A stretch of DNA of 64,000 bases, taken from NCBI RefSeq assembly GCF_901709675.1, contig NC_051100.1:9024786-9088785 (forward strand). Reading direction: 5' to 3'. Position numbers and translations under genes: made by a program. Shown piece by piece: positions 11,594-24,200 of this stretch (positions are counted from its first letter, which is position 1; every line of letters starts with the position of its first letter). This stretch comes from Syngnathus acus. Taxonomy: Eukaryota > Chordata > Actinopteri > Syngnathiformes > Syngnathidae. The notes under the pieces are model-generated. The model saw only the letters and a program-made list of their open reading frames with translations, was not told the origin of the DNA and did no database searches.

Positions 11594-12596
11594 CTAGCAA
11601 ATTGCTCCCTCGATCAGCCGGATGTCGGGCAGCCATGGGCGGCTCCACACGGTGAAAGTGCACTGGTAAGGCTGAGGAAACAGTTCAGAATACTTATTAA
11701 ACGGTTACTGTATGTGACAAACTGCAACAGATGGAAAATGAAAGACAATGTATCATATGTGTGATTATGACATGGCACCCAACTGATTTTTTTTGTGTGT
11801 GTGGTGGGGGCACCCACACTTACATACGTTTTCATTGTAGTCAATGACTTGGTTGACTTTTAATTTTTGGCCCTGACAATTTTTCTAGCAGACGGGGAGG
11901 AAAGATTACTCTGACAGGCCTTTCCCAAATTTGACAACAAACTTGGTCCAGTAATCAGTATGTGTCCACTGCTTTACACATTCACAACAAAAAATACCAC
12001 TTCCTTGAAATCCAGACCATCAAAATCATCCTAGTATAAACGGAAAAATACTATACGTGGTTTGTCATATAAGCACGCATTTATGCTGTGACTTATATTT
12101 GTATTTACAAGGTCACTTACATGCAACCAGAACGCCTTAAAGTACAACATTTAGGCAACCCTGACCAGTGACCGCTAGGATGTGCTGAAATCAAAATCGA
12201 TGACTACTAATCCTACCTGGGCGTCGGCTGGCACGGCGCACTCATCAGAAGCGTCCTTCCTGCAGTTAGTCTTCACCATTTTAACAGTGAATACGTACTT
12301 GACGCCAGAGACAATCTTAAACACACACACCAAGTAGTTTGCGTTATACAAACATTACATATGAACCAATTTGCTGCAATAACGTCGTCACTAACCTGTT
12401 TTTTAGACTCGATCACTTCTTTGCCGACTCTGCGGTACATGTCGTTCGTGGCCGCATTATGTTGAGCAATGGCGAAGTTGAGAGCATTCCTCGCGCCTTC
12501 CTCGTTGGGGTCTGCATTGCTGAATCCTCCGATTAACGCGCCGAAGCCTACGGCGCAAACTACGCCGAGAAAAACGAAGGCTACCCTCGAAATCAT
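11594..12596 (-). CDS. Type-2 (secreted) cystatin, 3 exons
   Basis: A secreted inhibitor of papain-like cysteine proteases. The minus-strand exons are 12596-12396, 12315-12217 and 11662-11594, giving 122 aa. A signal peptide (MISRVAFVFLGVVCAVGFGA) precedes the mature start with the conserved Gly (LIGGFSNADPN). The helix reads ARNALNFAIAQHNAATNDMY. The central inhibitory loop QIVSG (67-71) crosses the exon 1/2 junction, and the second loop is RPW (108-110). Four cysteines (TNC, DEC, QC, AIC-stop) fit the two cystatin disulfides. Exon 3 is only 69 bp. The segment before it (AVPADAQ|C) is a few residues shorter than in the usual relatives. A TATA-like element (TTTATATAA on minus, near 12630) lies about 35 bp upstream of the ATG. 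It is head to head with ephx1. Confidence 0.93.
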
Positions 12597-12920
12597 TACT
12601 CCGTTTCTTTAGTCAAGACCACCTTGCTGTTATATAAACAAAACAACTACGTCACGTTCAAGTCGAGCGATGTGATTGGGTCATTTTTGGACCAATCAAA
12701 ATCGTCTGTTGAAGTTGCTCTGTCGCTCCTTCCACTGGCGACGGATTTGTCCCGGAATAACCCCGTCCAACATTCGTATTCTGTACATTTTCAACGCTTC
12801 GTATTTAGCTAAACGGTACTCTATAACAATATTTAGTTTTATTTGACAACATCTAAGTGATTTTCCTCATTTGTTTAGTGCACAATTGTGAAATACGTGG
12901 ACGTTCACCTGAGGAACACA
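12597..12920. promoter_or_regulatory. Cystatin/ephx1 divergent promoter
   Basis: Only 324 bp separate the two start codons. The minus strand carries a TATA-like element near 12630-12638 for the cystatin. Two CCAAT boxes lie in opposite orientations, ATTGG at 12675-12679 and CCAAT at 12692-12696, suited to a shared NF-Y module. Function is inferred. Confidence 0.55.
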
Positions 12921-15567
12921 ATGCAAAGAGTACATTTTTTGAAGTAAGTATATACAGTCAGCATCCATGTTTCATTTGATTCACTGAGGAATAAACTAAT
13001 ATGTGTTCAATGGTGCAGAGACTGCTTCCTGAACTTGGATACTTTCCACAAGCAGATCGTGATCGGCACAGCGGTAGCAGCAGGCGTCGCATTGCTGTAC
13101 GTTGAGCACAGAAGATGTTACAAAGTTCAAACTATTCCCCAAGGTGATGGGTGGTGGGGAGCAGGCGAGAAATCACAATCAGAAGATGACAAGATCTACT
13201 CTTTTGAGGTGCAAACCTCAGATGATGAAATCAAGGTGAATTGGATGGTCAATTTAATGGAATTGAAAATATCCCTTTTTGAGAAATATATCAAAACTTG
13301 GCCTTTATTGTGGAGATATGTGCAATCATGTACCAAATGCCAATTCCTCAGGTCCTTCAAGAGCGCCTTGACAATACCCGCTACAGTGACCCTCTGGAAG
13401 ATAGCACATTTGAGTATGGATTCAATTCCACTTATCTCAAGCAAGTGGTTTCCTATTGGAGACACCAGTTTGACTGGGAAAAAAAAGTGGCAATGCTGAA
13501 CAAGTATCCACACTTCAAAACAAAAATTGAAGGTATTCATTTGATCTACCAGTACCTCAAAGGATGGATTAAAAGAGCCCAAATAGACACCCCCGAAAAT
13601 TATAACGAAAAGTTGTAAAGTTAATATTACAAAGTTTTAGATGTGGTAATGTTGAAATTCCCAACAAAAGGTCTTTGCAACTGTAACTGAAATTGTTTTC
13701 ATAATTATTTCTTCCCAATGATTTTGTAGGATATATTTTTTTGCTAAATATCCTTATCAAAATATAACTGAAGATCCAACATTTTCAGCATGGCACTAAA
13801 AATGTGCATATTTTAACTCCATTGCAACTCCAAACTTTTGTCCTTTTCAACAGGATTAGATGTGCATTTTATCCATGTTCGGCCAACTCCACAAAAGAAT
13901 CAAAAAGTGGTCCCACTTATGCTTGTTCATGGCTGGCCAGGCTCCTTCTTTGAATTCTACAAGATCTTGCCACTTCTCACTGAGAGCCACAATGATCTCG
14001 CCTTCGAGGTCATATGCCCGTCTATACCTGGATATGGTTTCTCGGAGGCCCCTCATAAACAAGGTATATTTCTCCGTGGTAGAAAGATGATTCAGGGCAT
14101 GTTGTGGGTATTTACCTTCATACTTTCCTGACCTTCTTTGTAGGTTTCAACACTTTTGCTGCTGCCAGAATTTTCCTGAAATTGATGGAGCGTTTAGGGT
14201 TCTTGCAGTTCTACCTGCAGGGAGGAGACTGGGGCTCTTTGATCACCACCAATATGGCACAGATGAAGCCTCAGTAAGACAGTCTGAAAAACAAGATTCA
14301 GCAATTGATAATATGGTGCTCACCATACTGAAATTGTCTCCTCACACTTGGTTACTCCCACGCTAACAATACAGAGCCTTAGTGTGTGTCAGTGCATTGT
14401 GCAATAATTGTGCCATTGCTGCAAATTCCACAATAGGGTTAAGCACTTGCTGTGTCAGCTTGTTGACAGTCATCTGAATGACATTTAGCCACATTCAGTG
14501 ATAAATGCTTCAGAATGTTTTTACTCTGCACACAAGTTGAGCATATATGCAAAATTACCGTGTAAGTTTCAATACGACTAGAGTCTTGGGTAAAAATCAT
14601 GTTTACATTTTTTGTCACACCAAAAGCTGATCCAAACAAACTTTTTTTAAAATCTCATACAGGTGTGTGAAAGGTCTCCACTTAAACAGTTTTATGTCAA
14701 GAAAAGGGTTTAAAGTGATGTTGTCCCTCTTGATTGGCCCTTATCTGCCCCGCTTGGTGAGCCTGAGTCGGGAAGATGTCCGCCGCTTGTTCCCATTTTT
14801 TAAAAAGCAAGTGTGGACCATCTTGAGGGAATCAGGCTACTTACACATTCAGGCTACCAAACCAGACACTTTAGGTAGGTTGGAACATCATTTTGCAACT
14901 TTTGAGACATTTACCTTTTGGTGTTCCAAAGTATTTCAGTCTCAAAACATGTCACAGAGGAATGCCTGCACTGGTTCAACAGGCTGTGCGATGAATGACT
15001 CCCCGGTAGGCTTGGCTGCTTACATTCTGGAGAAGTTCTCCACCTGGACTGACATGGAGAACATACACCTGGAGGATGGTGGGCTGGAAAGGTCTGAGAG
15101 TACTTTTTTCTTCTCCATCTATCAGCATTATTTCTGGGGTTGCTCATAACTGTTGTTGATTTGCGCAGGAAATTTAGCCTGGATGACCTCTTGACAAATG
15201 TCATGATCTACTGGACCACAGGCTCCATCGTCTCCTCCATGCGTTTCTACAAAGAGAACCTTAAGGAGAATATTGGAAACAGGATTGACTCAAGGTATGT
15301 CGATTAATATCTCTATTTGAGGCCCTGTGTTTTTGGAGTCCCGTGACAACAATAATCTTTTGTTGTAGGACAAGAATATTTGTACCGACAGGATTGGCTG
15401 CCTTCCCTGGAGAGCTGATGCACTGTCCTAAATCGTGGGCCCAAAATAGGTTTCAAAACATTGTCTCATACACAATGATGCCTCGAGGTGGTCACTTTGC
15501 TGCCTTTGAGGAGCCTCATCTGTTGGCCGATGATCTAATCCAGTTTGTTAGAAGGGTGGAGCTTTGA
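12921..15567 (+). CDS. ephx1: Microsomal epoxide hydrolase 1, 9 coding exons
   Basis: An ER-anchored alpha/beta hydrolase that opens xenobiotic and lipid epoxides to diols. The exons are 12921-12943, 13019-13235, 13352-13532, 13854-14063, 14144-14273, 14663-14874, 14983-15091, 15169-15294 and 15369-15567. All phases agree, giving 468 aa (human is 455). A hydrophobic N-terminal anchor ([16 protein letters not shown]) is followed by the EHN domain ([35 protein letters not shown]). The oxyanion motif is HGWPGS at 166-171. Nucleophile Asp239 sits in GGDWGS, acid Glu418 in FPGEL, and base His445 in [10 protein letters not shown]. The Glu-His spacing of 27 equals the human spacing. The first exon codes only MQRVHFL plus part of a codon, so the start is the least certain part. 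Confidence 0.95.
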
Positions 15568-16185
15568 ATACACACGTGTAGTCCGAATACCCCATACTAT
15601 GCACAATATATCTCTTGAGTCTATAATCATCCTTAATTCTCACATATTCATAAAAAGTAGATAAATAGTATATTGTAAAAACAAACATTTGATTACATTT
15701 ATCACTACAAGATTTACTGGGGATTATGACTTCACAAGTTCTTCGTTAAAATGTTACAAAAAGGTTGCAACTTAATTCTCACATATTCATAAAAAGTAGA
15801 TAAATAGTACATTGTAAAAACAAACATTTGACTTGATAGATCAATGCAAGTTTTAAGTTCTTCGTTAAAATGTTGCAAGAAGGTTGCAACTGAAGTATTT
15901 AATTGTCCTTGTATTGTATGTATTGATTTTGTATTCAAATCCCATTTTTTCTCACTCCTTCCTTGGGGCATAGCAAATATTGGGGAAAAATGCTTTGTTT
16001 GATCGTAAACCATACACGAGTATAAAAACAAGTAATTTAAATCGCGCATAGTATTTTACCTGGAAAAATTAAGAACAAAAAACAAAATCATACATACCGC
16101 TTGTGTAAATCATATTAATTTTAATAACAATTAATATTGCAATGTTTCATTAAAAATATACAAGTAAAAATTAAAAATATTACAC
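15568..16185. other. Convergent ephx1/mad2l1bp spacer with tandem duplication
   Basis: The spacer between the two stop codons holds both 3' UTRs. It includes a two-copy tandem repeat. No coding signal is seen. Confidence 0.5.
15632..15890. repeat. Two-copy tandem duplication of about 139 bp
   Basis: The unit starting CTTAATTCTCACATATTCAT at 15632 is repeated directly at 15771. The first 60 or so bases are nearly identical. A shared tail reads AAGTTCTTCGTTAAAATGTT followed by an AGGTTGCAA end. The second copy is shorter because of internal deletion. Confidence 0.9.
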
Positions 16186-17599
16186 TCAATCGCGAAAGCC
16201 TTTGATGGTCGTAGGTGCTTGAAACCACACATATTCCTTCCAGTCCACTACGTCTGTGCTTTTGTTGCTAAAACTGCACAGATCAGTACAAAGAGCAATC
16301 GTTTGTTTGTTGACTGAAGTTGGCACTTTAAACTGGAGTTTAGGGTGGAACCAACCAACCCCACAGTCTCTGTGGGCCAGTGCCAAGACCGTGGTGGGCA
16401 TTAAACGGCCTGGTCTACTATCAGACAAAAGGTCAGCTACAAAAAGTGTGCGGAAGAGTTGTCGTAAACATGATGACATGCGTAGACATCGTTCGCCACT
16501 TTCCAATACCAGCGCCTCCAGGTTGATCTCGTAGATCTCTTTGGGGAGGATGAGCGAACCACCCATGAGCAGCAGAACCCGGGGTACCTTGCTAACAGTG
16601 AACATCACCTCCAGCTGATGCAGCACCTCCTCCAGGTCCTGAAGCGTCTTCTGACATTTACGTCCATTTACGTCTGCCATATTCACTTTCCTTCCACAAA
16701 CGTCTTTATTCTACAGACGCAAACAACCAACCAGAAAAAATGTATTGAGACTCAAGCAGAATAAAAATATACTGGACATCTGATGTTTGTGCAATGGGAC
16801 TGAACATTTACCACTTTTGAGTCTTGCCATTTCTTCTGGGAGTGCACGAGTTGGTCATAGGTCATGGGCAGCTGTTGCCTCTGATACAAAATGCACTTGA
16901 GGATTTCGCTGACAAAACGGCAGCAGCCTTCTTGAGTCACAGTTCCCGGGAAGACGACATTGACAACTCCCTCCTCCTTTGCTCTTCTCGCCATCTCTGC
17001 GTCACTCTCGGCTGCGTTAAATTGATGTTTCTCGGTTGTCACGCTGCAGACTCCTACTTTTGTGTTTTCTGGCAATGCAAGCAGAAAATGAATAAGCAAT
17101 TAACTAAGTGTGTCAATCTGAGCTTGCTGCACGGTGAATGAAACTTGCTTGTTTGGAAGATATAAACAAACTCATCTTTGAACAGTGGTTAGAAATATAG
17201 GACATAACCAACAGTAGTACTTTAGTAGATGTTATAATTGACCGATTTATCAATCTTGCTCTGTAGCTCACGACATTAGAAAAGTTCTGGGAGGTTTTGA
17301 TCAGAAAACGTCTGCGACAGGACAAATGAATGATTCAAATAATTAATCAAATCAGATCTGGACTTACCAAGCGAGTTGCTTGAAGACACAGTGATGTTGT
17401 CGTTCTGTTGGGCGCTGTTGACTTGATCCTGGCTTTCGTCTTCAGAACATTTAAATTCTTTTTCACCCACTTCTGGTTTGCCATCAGCCGCGCCGACATT
17501 TTCACCTGTATTTGAATCGTCGGGAACATTCAGTAACCTTGGTGCGATCATCATTTCAGCGTCTGCTAGTTTTTTTGAAGACGGGATTGGCTGCTTCAT
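16186..17599 (-). CDS. mad2l1bp: MAD2L1-binding protein (p31comet), 3 exons
   Basis: p31comet binds closed MAD2 and, with TRIP13, silences the spindle-assembly checkpoint. The minus-strand exons are 17599-17368, 17068-16812 and 16710-16186, giving 337 aa, longer than human (274) mainly through a divergent acidic N-terminus. Recognised stretches are FPGTVTQEGCCRFVSEILK, ILYQRQQLPMTYDQL, GRKCQKTLQDLEEVLHQLE, PRVLLLMGGSLILPKEIYE and the conserved C-terminus EYVWFQAPTTIKGFRD. Exon 1 is Ser/Glu-rich and looks unstructured. The exon 3 acceptor was placed at 16710 because it is the only nearby AG with a pyrimidine tract that keeps phase; the exon 2 end at GTG could shift by one codon. It is convergent with ephx1 and head to head with the kinesin gene. 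Confidence 0.94.
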
Positions 17600-18208
17600 T
17601 ATTGCCTTCGACGCTTGCGATTGTTTTCTGTTTTGCTTTTAGTTTGATCGGGTTTGGGTAAACGCAAATTTAAAAGTTGCCGCCGAGTGTGTGACTTCCA
17701 CTACCCCACGGCATTATGGGGAAATTATTGCCTACGTTGCATTCAAACGCTCACGGAAACGTCGGAATTCTGAAAATCGATTTGTGAAGTCTGTAATCAT
17801 CAAATGTTGTCACCATCGGGTCCGCATTTTCCTGTTGTCACACCCCGGTTTTATAGAATTGAAGAGCAATAACAATAATAAAATGTGTTTTAAAAATAGC
17901 CTGTGGAAACGTGTAGCATATGAAAATTTAAAACACAACTACAAATCTCTACATGTTCAAAGTATCCTTTTGAGTACGTTACCTATTAAGAAACTAAGGA
18001 TGTCCGTGACAACTACCTGTAGAAAATAATTAGTAATTTAAAGATATCAAAACTGCGTTATGGACCGTCTGCGCTTGTAAATAGCGACCTCTGCTGGAGA
18101 AAAGGTGCAAATCACTCACTCAGGCACCACAGGTGAATTAATTGACTGAGTATTAATTGACGCTCAGCATGCTCGGCCTGCGCAAACGCTGCAGTCGTTT
18201 TCTCCGTG
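17600..18208. promoter_or_regulatory. Bidirectional mad2l1bp/kinesin promoter
   Basis: The two start codons are 609 bp apart, head to head. At 17711-17729 GCATTATGGGGAAATTATT resembles the reverse ZNF143/Staf consensus GCATTCTGGGAATTGTAGT. No TATA box is obvious at either end. Confidence 0.5.
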
Positions 18209-21200
18209 ATGGCCTCAGTACGCGTCGCAGTTCGAGTCCGTCCACTAAACAAAAGGTACTAAGAAATACAATTAAAACAAAATGCATGACTTGATTATTG
18301 TTTATTTAGTCACACTGTTGTTTACTTCTCCACAGAGAACAACGATTATCATCCAAGGTGGTGACGCGTTTGGAAGGAAACAATATATATTTGCATAAGG
18401 TACAGCGTCTATAACGGCAATGCACCGTGAGCCAGCTTCATGCAAAGTGATTGACCCTCTTGAAATTCTTTAGCCAGCATCAGTTCGAGGAGATGAAAAG
18501 AACACAAAGATATTTACTTATGACTTCTCATATGACTCAACTGACCAAAGTCCCTCGTTTGCATCTCAGGAGAAGGTATCCAATCTCTTGTGTATTTGCA
18601 GATTTTGCAGTATTGTTTTTATAGTATGTTAAAGAGTTTTAAACGTTCTTGGTCTACTTTTTTTTTGTAGATATTCAATGATCTGGGGCAAGATGTCTTA
18701 AAAGCTGCATTTGAAGGTTTCAATGCCTGTGTGTTTGCCTATGGCCAAACTGGATCAGGCAAATCCTACACCATGATGGGTCATGCTGTAAGGTTTCTAC
18801 ATTTTCCAGCACTTTAAAATACGTTTTAATCCATGTAAAATGTTTCAGTCACTCACTCACCAAAATAATGGGAACACATGCATCTGCAAGAGTTGTATGA
18901 GATGATTCCAAAGATAAGGTTCTGTTTTGACTCTTTTACTATAGTAGAAGTAATTGAGGAGAACTTCAATATTCAGTGGAGGGCCTCAGAGAGGCAAAAT
19001 ACAACAACTTGTGACTTGAGTCTCAGAAATTTAGGAAGAGAGTGAAGTGTTAGGTGGATTTGTATACCGAAAGGTTGACAATAGAGCCTTGCACCACATG
19101 AAAGTTGTCAAAGAAATGAGTGGGGCCCGAGATGCAGTTTCAAAATGTATGTGAGCCACTTGGAATTACCAGACATTGATGATGAGATGAAAGTTAGATC
19201 ACATTTTGCACTAATTTATGCAGAAATTCTGGCAATTTAAAGGGCTCGCACACTTTCTTGTAACCATGCCATTTAAAAAAAAAAAAAAAAGACAGAAATT
19301 GATGAAACTACAACGGAACTCTTTAAACCACGGTTAACGTGTTTGTCAATCACCTAAGACACTACTACTGCCCCAATATAATCAGCGCGGAGGAGCTTAG
19401 ATCGCAAAACATTTTAGTTGTGCTTACCCAGCGTGAACGTAATGTTGACACATCTTACAATTAGAATGTGACCTCATCAGGCATCGTTCCTTTTCTCTTC
19501 ATTTGTCTCCGCGTTTTCCTGCACTAATCAGAAAACATGATGAGTGCAGCAGCGCGTAGCTTTTCCATTTCCCACCTTGCACTCAAATGTAAATTTCACT
19601 ACCAAGGGGTAAATGAATGTCTACCAGGACACCATCACTGTTCCATTCAACATACTTGATAATTACATATAACGTCTTTAATGCTTGCTATCTACTGCAG
19701 TGTAATCAAAACAAGGAATCAAGAGATTGCTTTAATGCTTCACTAACTTTGTGCGCCAGTTGTTCCACTGTCGCTGCTTGTTTTGTTAACAGACACTCGC
19801 ATTAAAACAATAAAACGTCGTTTCAGAATTTTTAAGTGTTTAATTTTCCAGGAAGAAAAAGGCTTAATCCCACGGATCTGCGACAGCTTGATCTCCAAAA
19901 TCTCAGAGAGGAACACGAGCAATGCAGTGTCATTTCGTACAGAGGTCAGGTATGTGATGTTACTCTCCTCTTCAGGGTATTACATTTATAATCTGGATTT
20001 TTCTAAATTTAATATGCATCCCTGCTCCTAACCTCCAAATATTGGCCTCAAACCTGCAAATATAAACCCCCTCTAAAAAAAAAAAAAAAAAAAAACCAAA
20101 AAAAACCCACTTCTCAGTTGCATTACTAAATGGCCTCCATTTATTCTGCACTGCACTAATCAAGTTAAGCACAATATTCTGAAGGTTTGTCTTACTTTTG
20201 TTTGTTAAAAAAAAAAAAAAGATTGCTCCACTTTACACCATACTACCTGCTGCTTACCCTTAGAGTGCACCTTGCCCTACTTCATGCCCCCATTTTGCTG
20301 ACAAAGAAAGAACTTGCAAAACAAGCATTTTCTTTTGTGGTCTGCTGAATTGAGGAATCCACATTTTGGTGCTTGGGGTGCATTGGTAACTCCTGCTTTG
20401 ATTGTATTCAACTGTTCTTATTTATCTATTTATGTTTTAGATAACTTTATACTGATTGAAAAAATGCATTTTAGTATTGTAAGTGTCTATTTGCTTCCCT
20501 TTTCTCACATCCATGTATAAAGAAAAAATGGTACCATATATAACTGGCTTCTTATGAGCAACATAAGCGCTTGCAAACTACATTCAATTAATCTAAAATT
20601 TGAACTTTTTTTGTGCGCCCAACACAGAGACAGAAAATGGTTGCATTAAGGCTCGCTTGCTCTTTGGCCTGTAATGTCTTGGACTCAATCTTTATTATGT
20701 TGAGCCAAAATGTATATGCAATATTACTGAAACTCTCCTTCTGAATAACTGTCTTTACCCTTGTGATCATTTATTGTCCTAGTTTTGTTTATAGTAAACC
20801 TACGTCTGGACAGGTTTTGATTTTCTCTATCTAGAATTTTAGAGTTAAGAACTACTTTGACTCTCTTATAAGCCAATATTTATATGGGCTTTAAAGCAAG
20901 TTGGGTTTACTGTAGAAATTCCAATGTTACATTTATTTTTTCTCAGTGTATTGTCAGGGCTCAGATCAGGCTCAACTTCAGTTTCGATTGTATAAGTATA
21001 CTCGTGATAATTTTTGGGGGCTTTTGATGATGTGCTGTCATTTACAAAAAACTAACACTGAAATCCTTTTGGGCACCAGCTTTATGGAAATCTACAATGA
21101 ACGTGTGTATGACCTTCTTAAAAAGAGGACTGTCGTCACAGAGAGTGGAGGCTTAAGAGTGCGAGAACACCCGAGGCATGGACCATATGTTGAGAGTAAG

Positions 21201-24200
21201 AGATTTTAACTCACCCCACCCTGAAACACACTTGACATAAATATTTCTTAAAAGAAAAAACAGACTAAAAACTTCTGTCCTTAGATCTGACCAAGCATTT
21301 GGTACATAGCTACAGCGACATGGAAGAGCTGATTGCTGCTGGGAACGCCAACCGTATCACTGCCAGCACACGGATGAATGATTTAAGCAGCCGCTCGCAT
21401 GCCATCTTCTCTATCAGCTTTTCTCAGGTAAGGAAAGTGTGGTATACATGAGTGGACAGTGTTGAAGTCGCCTTACATTTTTGGGAGGTTTATAAATGCT
21501 ACTGAATGTCTCAGGAGCTCTAATTAGCCTGATTCTCAATTGGCGTCCTGAACTTTTTTTAATAGCATCAAAGGCTCATGTTTTTCCATTACAACATTGC
21601 AACTAGGTCTGTCATGCCGCTTTGTGCTCGTAAGTCGTATTCCTCTGCGAACCTTGCCACAGACATGGTTTGATGCCGAGTTGTCACGCGAGATGCTGAG
21701 TAAGATCCACCTGGTGGACCTGGCTGGCAGTGAGAGGGCAGACATCACGCAGACTTCAGGCATCCGACTAAAGGAGGGCGCCAACATCAACAAATCACTC
21801 GTCACCCTGGGCACTGTCATCTCAGCTCTGGGTAAATGGCGCTCAAAGCAGGACGAGCAGACTGGCACACCATGTTTACTGTTATGCCAATGGGCCCATT
21901 GATAGAAAAACAACCGTTGCAGCACCAAATTATTCACACTCTAAAAAAATAGCTGGATAGCTTTTATTACTATTTAATTTCACCACAAGTATGGAAAGTT
22001 CAAGTTACTATTTTAGTATGTGACAAATTACAGTTGCATAGATTACTAATGGATTAGAATTGGCACTTTTTAAATGCATGTGTGTTTTTGTTTGACCTTC
22101 CAGCTGAGCTCAGTTTAGAACAACCGACAACCAAAAAGATGACCTTCATCCCTTACAGAGACTCTGTTCTTACATGGCTGCTTAAAGACAGTCTTGGTGG
22201 AAACTCCAAGACTACAATGATTGCAAGTATGCATTGTACATTTGAAACTCTTCTTAAAGCAGGACAACGCTTTATACTGTATCACTTATTTGGGCCTTTC
22301 TCCATGATGTTGCAGCCATTTCCCCAGCTAATGTGAACTATGCCGAGACCTTGAGCACATTGCGCTATGCCAACCGCGCTCGAAACATCCTGAACAACCC
22401 CACAGTGAATGAAGACAGCAGTGTGAAGTTGATCAAGGATCTCCAGGCAGAGGTTACCAGGCTGAAAAGGCTACTGGAATCCAAACCGGTCCTGTATTGT
22501 TCCCGTCATACAATATTCAACGATGTTTTTTTGCAGAGTTCATTAACATGGGCATGTATTTCTCTGTGTACTGCTACAGGTGTCTCATAGAAAGCTGTCT
22601 TCTTCTCTGAGAATGGAAGAGGAGCTGCATGAAAATGAAGAAAAGGTCACTCTTCTCCTGCCAAATGAATAGCTTGAGGGTGCTTACTGTATTTGTCATC
22701 CCTTGCAATCCTTTCCATTTCTGCAGGTTTATACTCTAACCAAAGAGTGGACCTGCAAATGGGAGGAGACTCGAGGTATTTTGCAGGTATGGCAAGTGTT
22801 ACTTTTGTCATCAGTTTCTCCTGCGTTTATTTTAAACCAAACAATTATATTGCGAATTTTTACATTTCGGCCTAGAAGCAGTTTTGACACTTGTGCTTGC
22901 AATGAAACCATCTCACCAGTTGGTGTCCCTGCAGCTCCTATAAATATCCAGACATGTTAGCAGTGGCTAGTCGGTAGGGGGAGAGAAAAAGAAAGTCAAC
23001 CTGGCATGAAATATAACTTTGCATCTATTAAGATTCAAATGGCACCTCAAACGCTGAGTTGTTGAAATACACCTCAGGTGAGAGTGTGACAGCGTTTGGG
23101 AGTCTGGGGTAGAGAAACCAAACTGTCATTCACTCTCTTGCAACAATATTGCTTCAGAGACTGAGAGCTCGCAAAACCCTAAGGTTGTTGAAAAGAGAGA
23201 GGAAAAATCCACTACAGTTTGAACAGTGACTGCTGAGCAATTACTATCTGACTGTTTTCCAGACAATCCCAAATCACACCAAATGTCATTGTTTTGGGCC
23301 CTCATCATAGTTAGCCAAGTCGCCTGTTCCATTATGCATGAACCGAGATCGTGCCTGTCATGAGAAGTAGTGGTTGAATTATAACCAAACAATGCATGCT
23401 GGATGATATACTTGAGTATATCTGCATGTTGTTAAGCAGGTTTTGTTGCTCCTCTACTTCTGATATTAAAAAAAATATATATATAAATATTTTATATTCC
23501 AAGACAATGTTTAACAATTCATTTGATTTTGGGTTCAAATCATACATGTTGATATTTCATGTCTTAAAGTGGCTATTCAGGTACATATGTTGAGGTATTA
23601 ATATTCTATGCTGCAAGTTAGTTGGCAGATGACATTTGCAGCTTCAATAGATCTTTATTCAAAACAATGCTACTGGAACTCATTAGCAGCTGTCACAGCT
23701 CCTAATTATGACATTTTGATTATTGACATATGGCACGTTAATCTTACACAAGTGAGCATGCGGTATTAATAAGGCTGCTTTGTCTTAATCTATTTTGGGG
23801 TAAACATTGTCCATTTGACTAAAGCAAATAGGTATTATCGCCGTTTTTATTCCTGTGGACACGTTATGGCATCTGGGCAAAAGGCCATTGTAGTGGAGAA
23901 CAGCAGGCGCTCCAGTGATTCCAAAACGAGAAGCATTTTAACAACTTTTTGGATTTGACATTTGTCTCTCAGTACATTTGCATTTTTTTCTGGGCACAAA
24001 ATAAGTGGGATACTGTCATGGAATACTTTTGCAGACAACAGAGTTAGGCTTAGTACTTTGAGTGGAATATTACTTGTCAAGCTTTGTACCGTTTGTGGAA
24101 TGAGTTTTTTGTTTTGTTTTTACGAAACACTCTGCTTCAATATGCCCAAGTGGTGCTTTACACCAGAGGTCATCAAACCTTTTGAAACTGAGAGTTACTA

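Noticed and set aside
11582-11764. Plus-strand open frame over 11594-11662
   Set aside because: It is the shadow of cystatin exon 3, whose minus-strand reading (RPW hairpin, cysteines, stop) is convincing.
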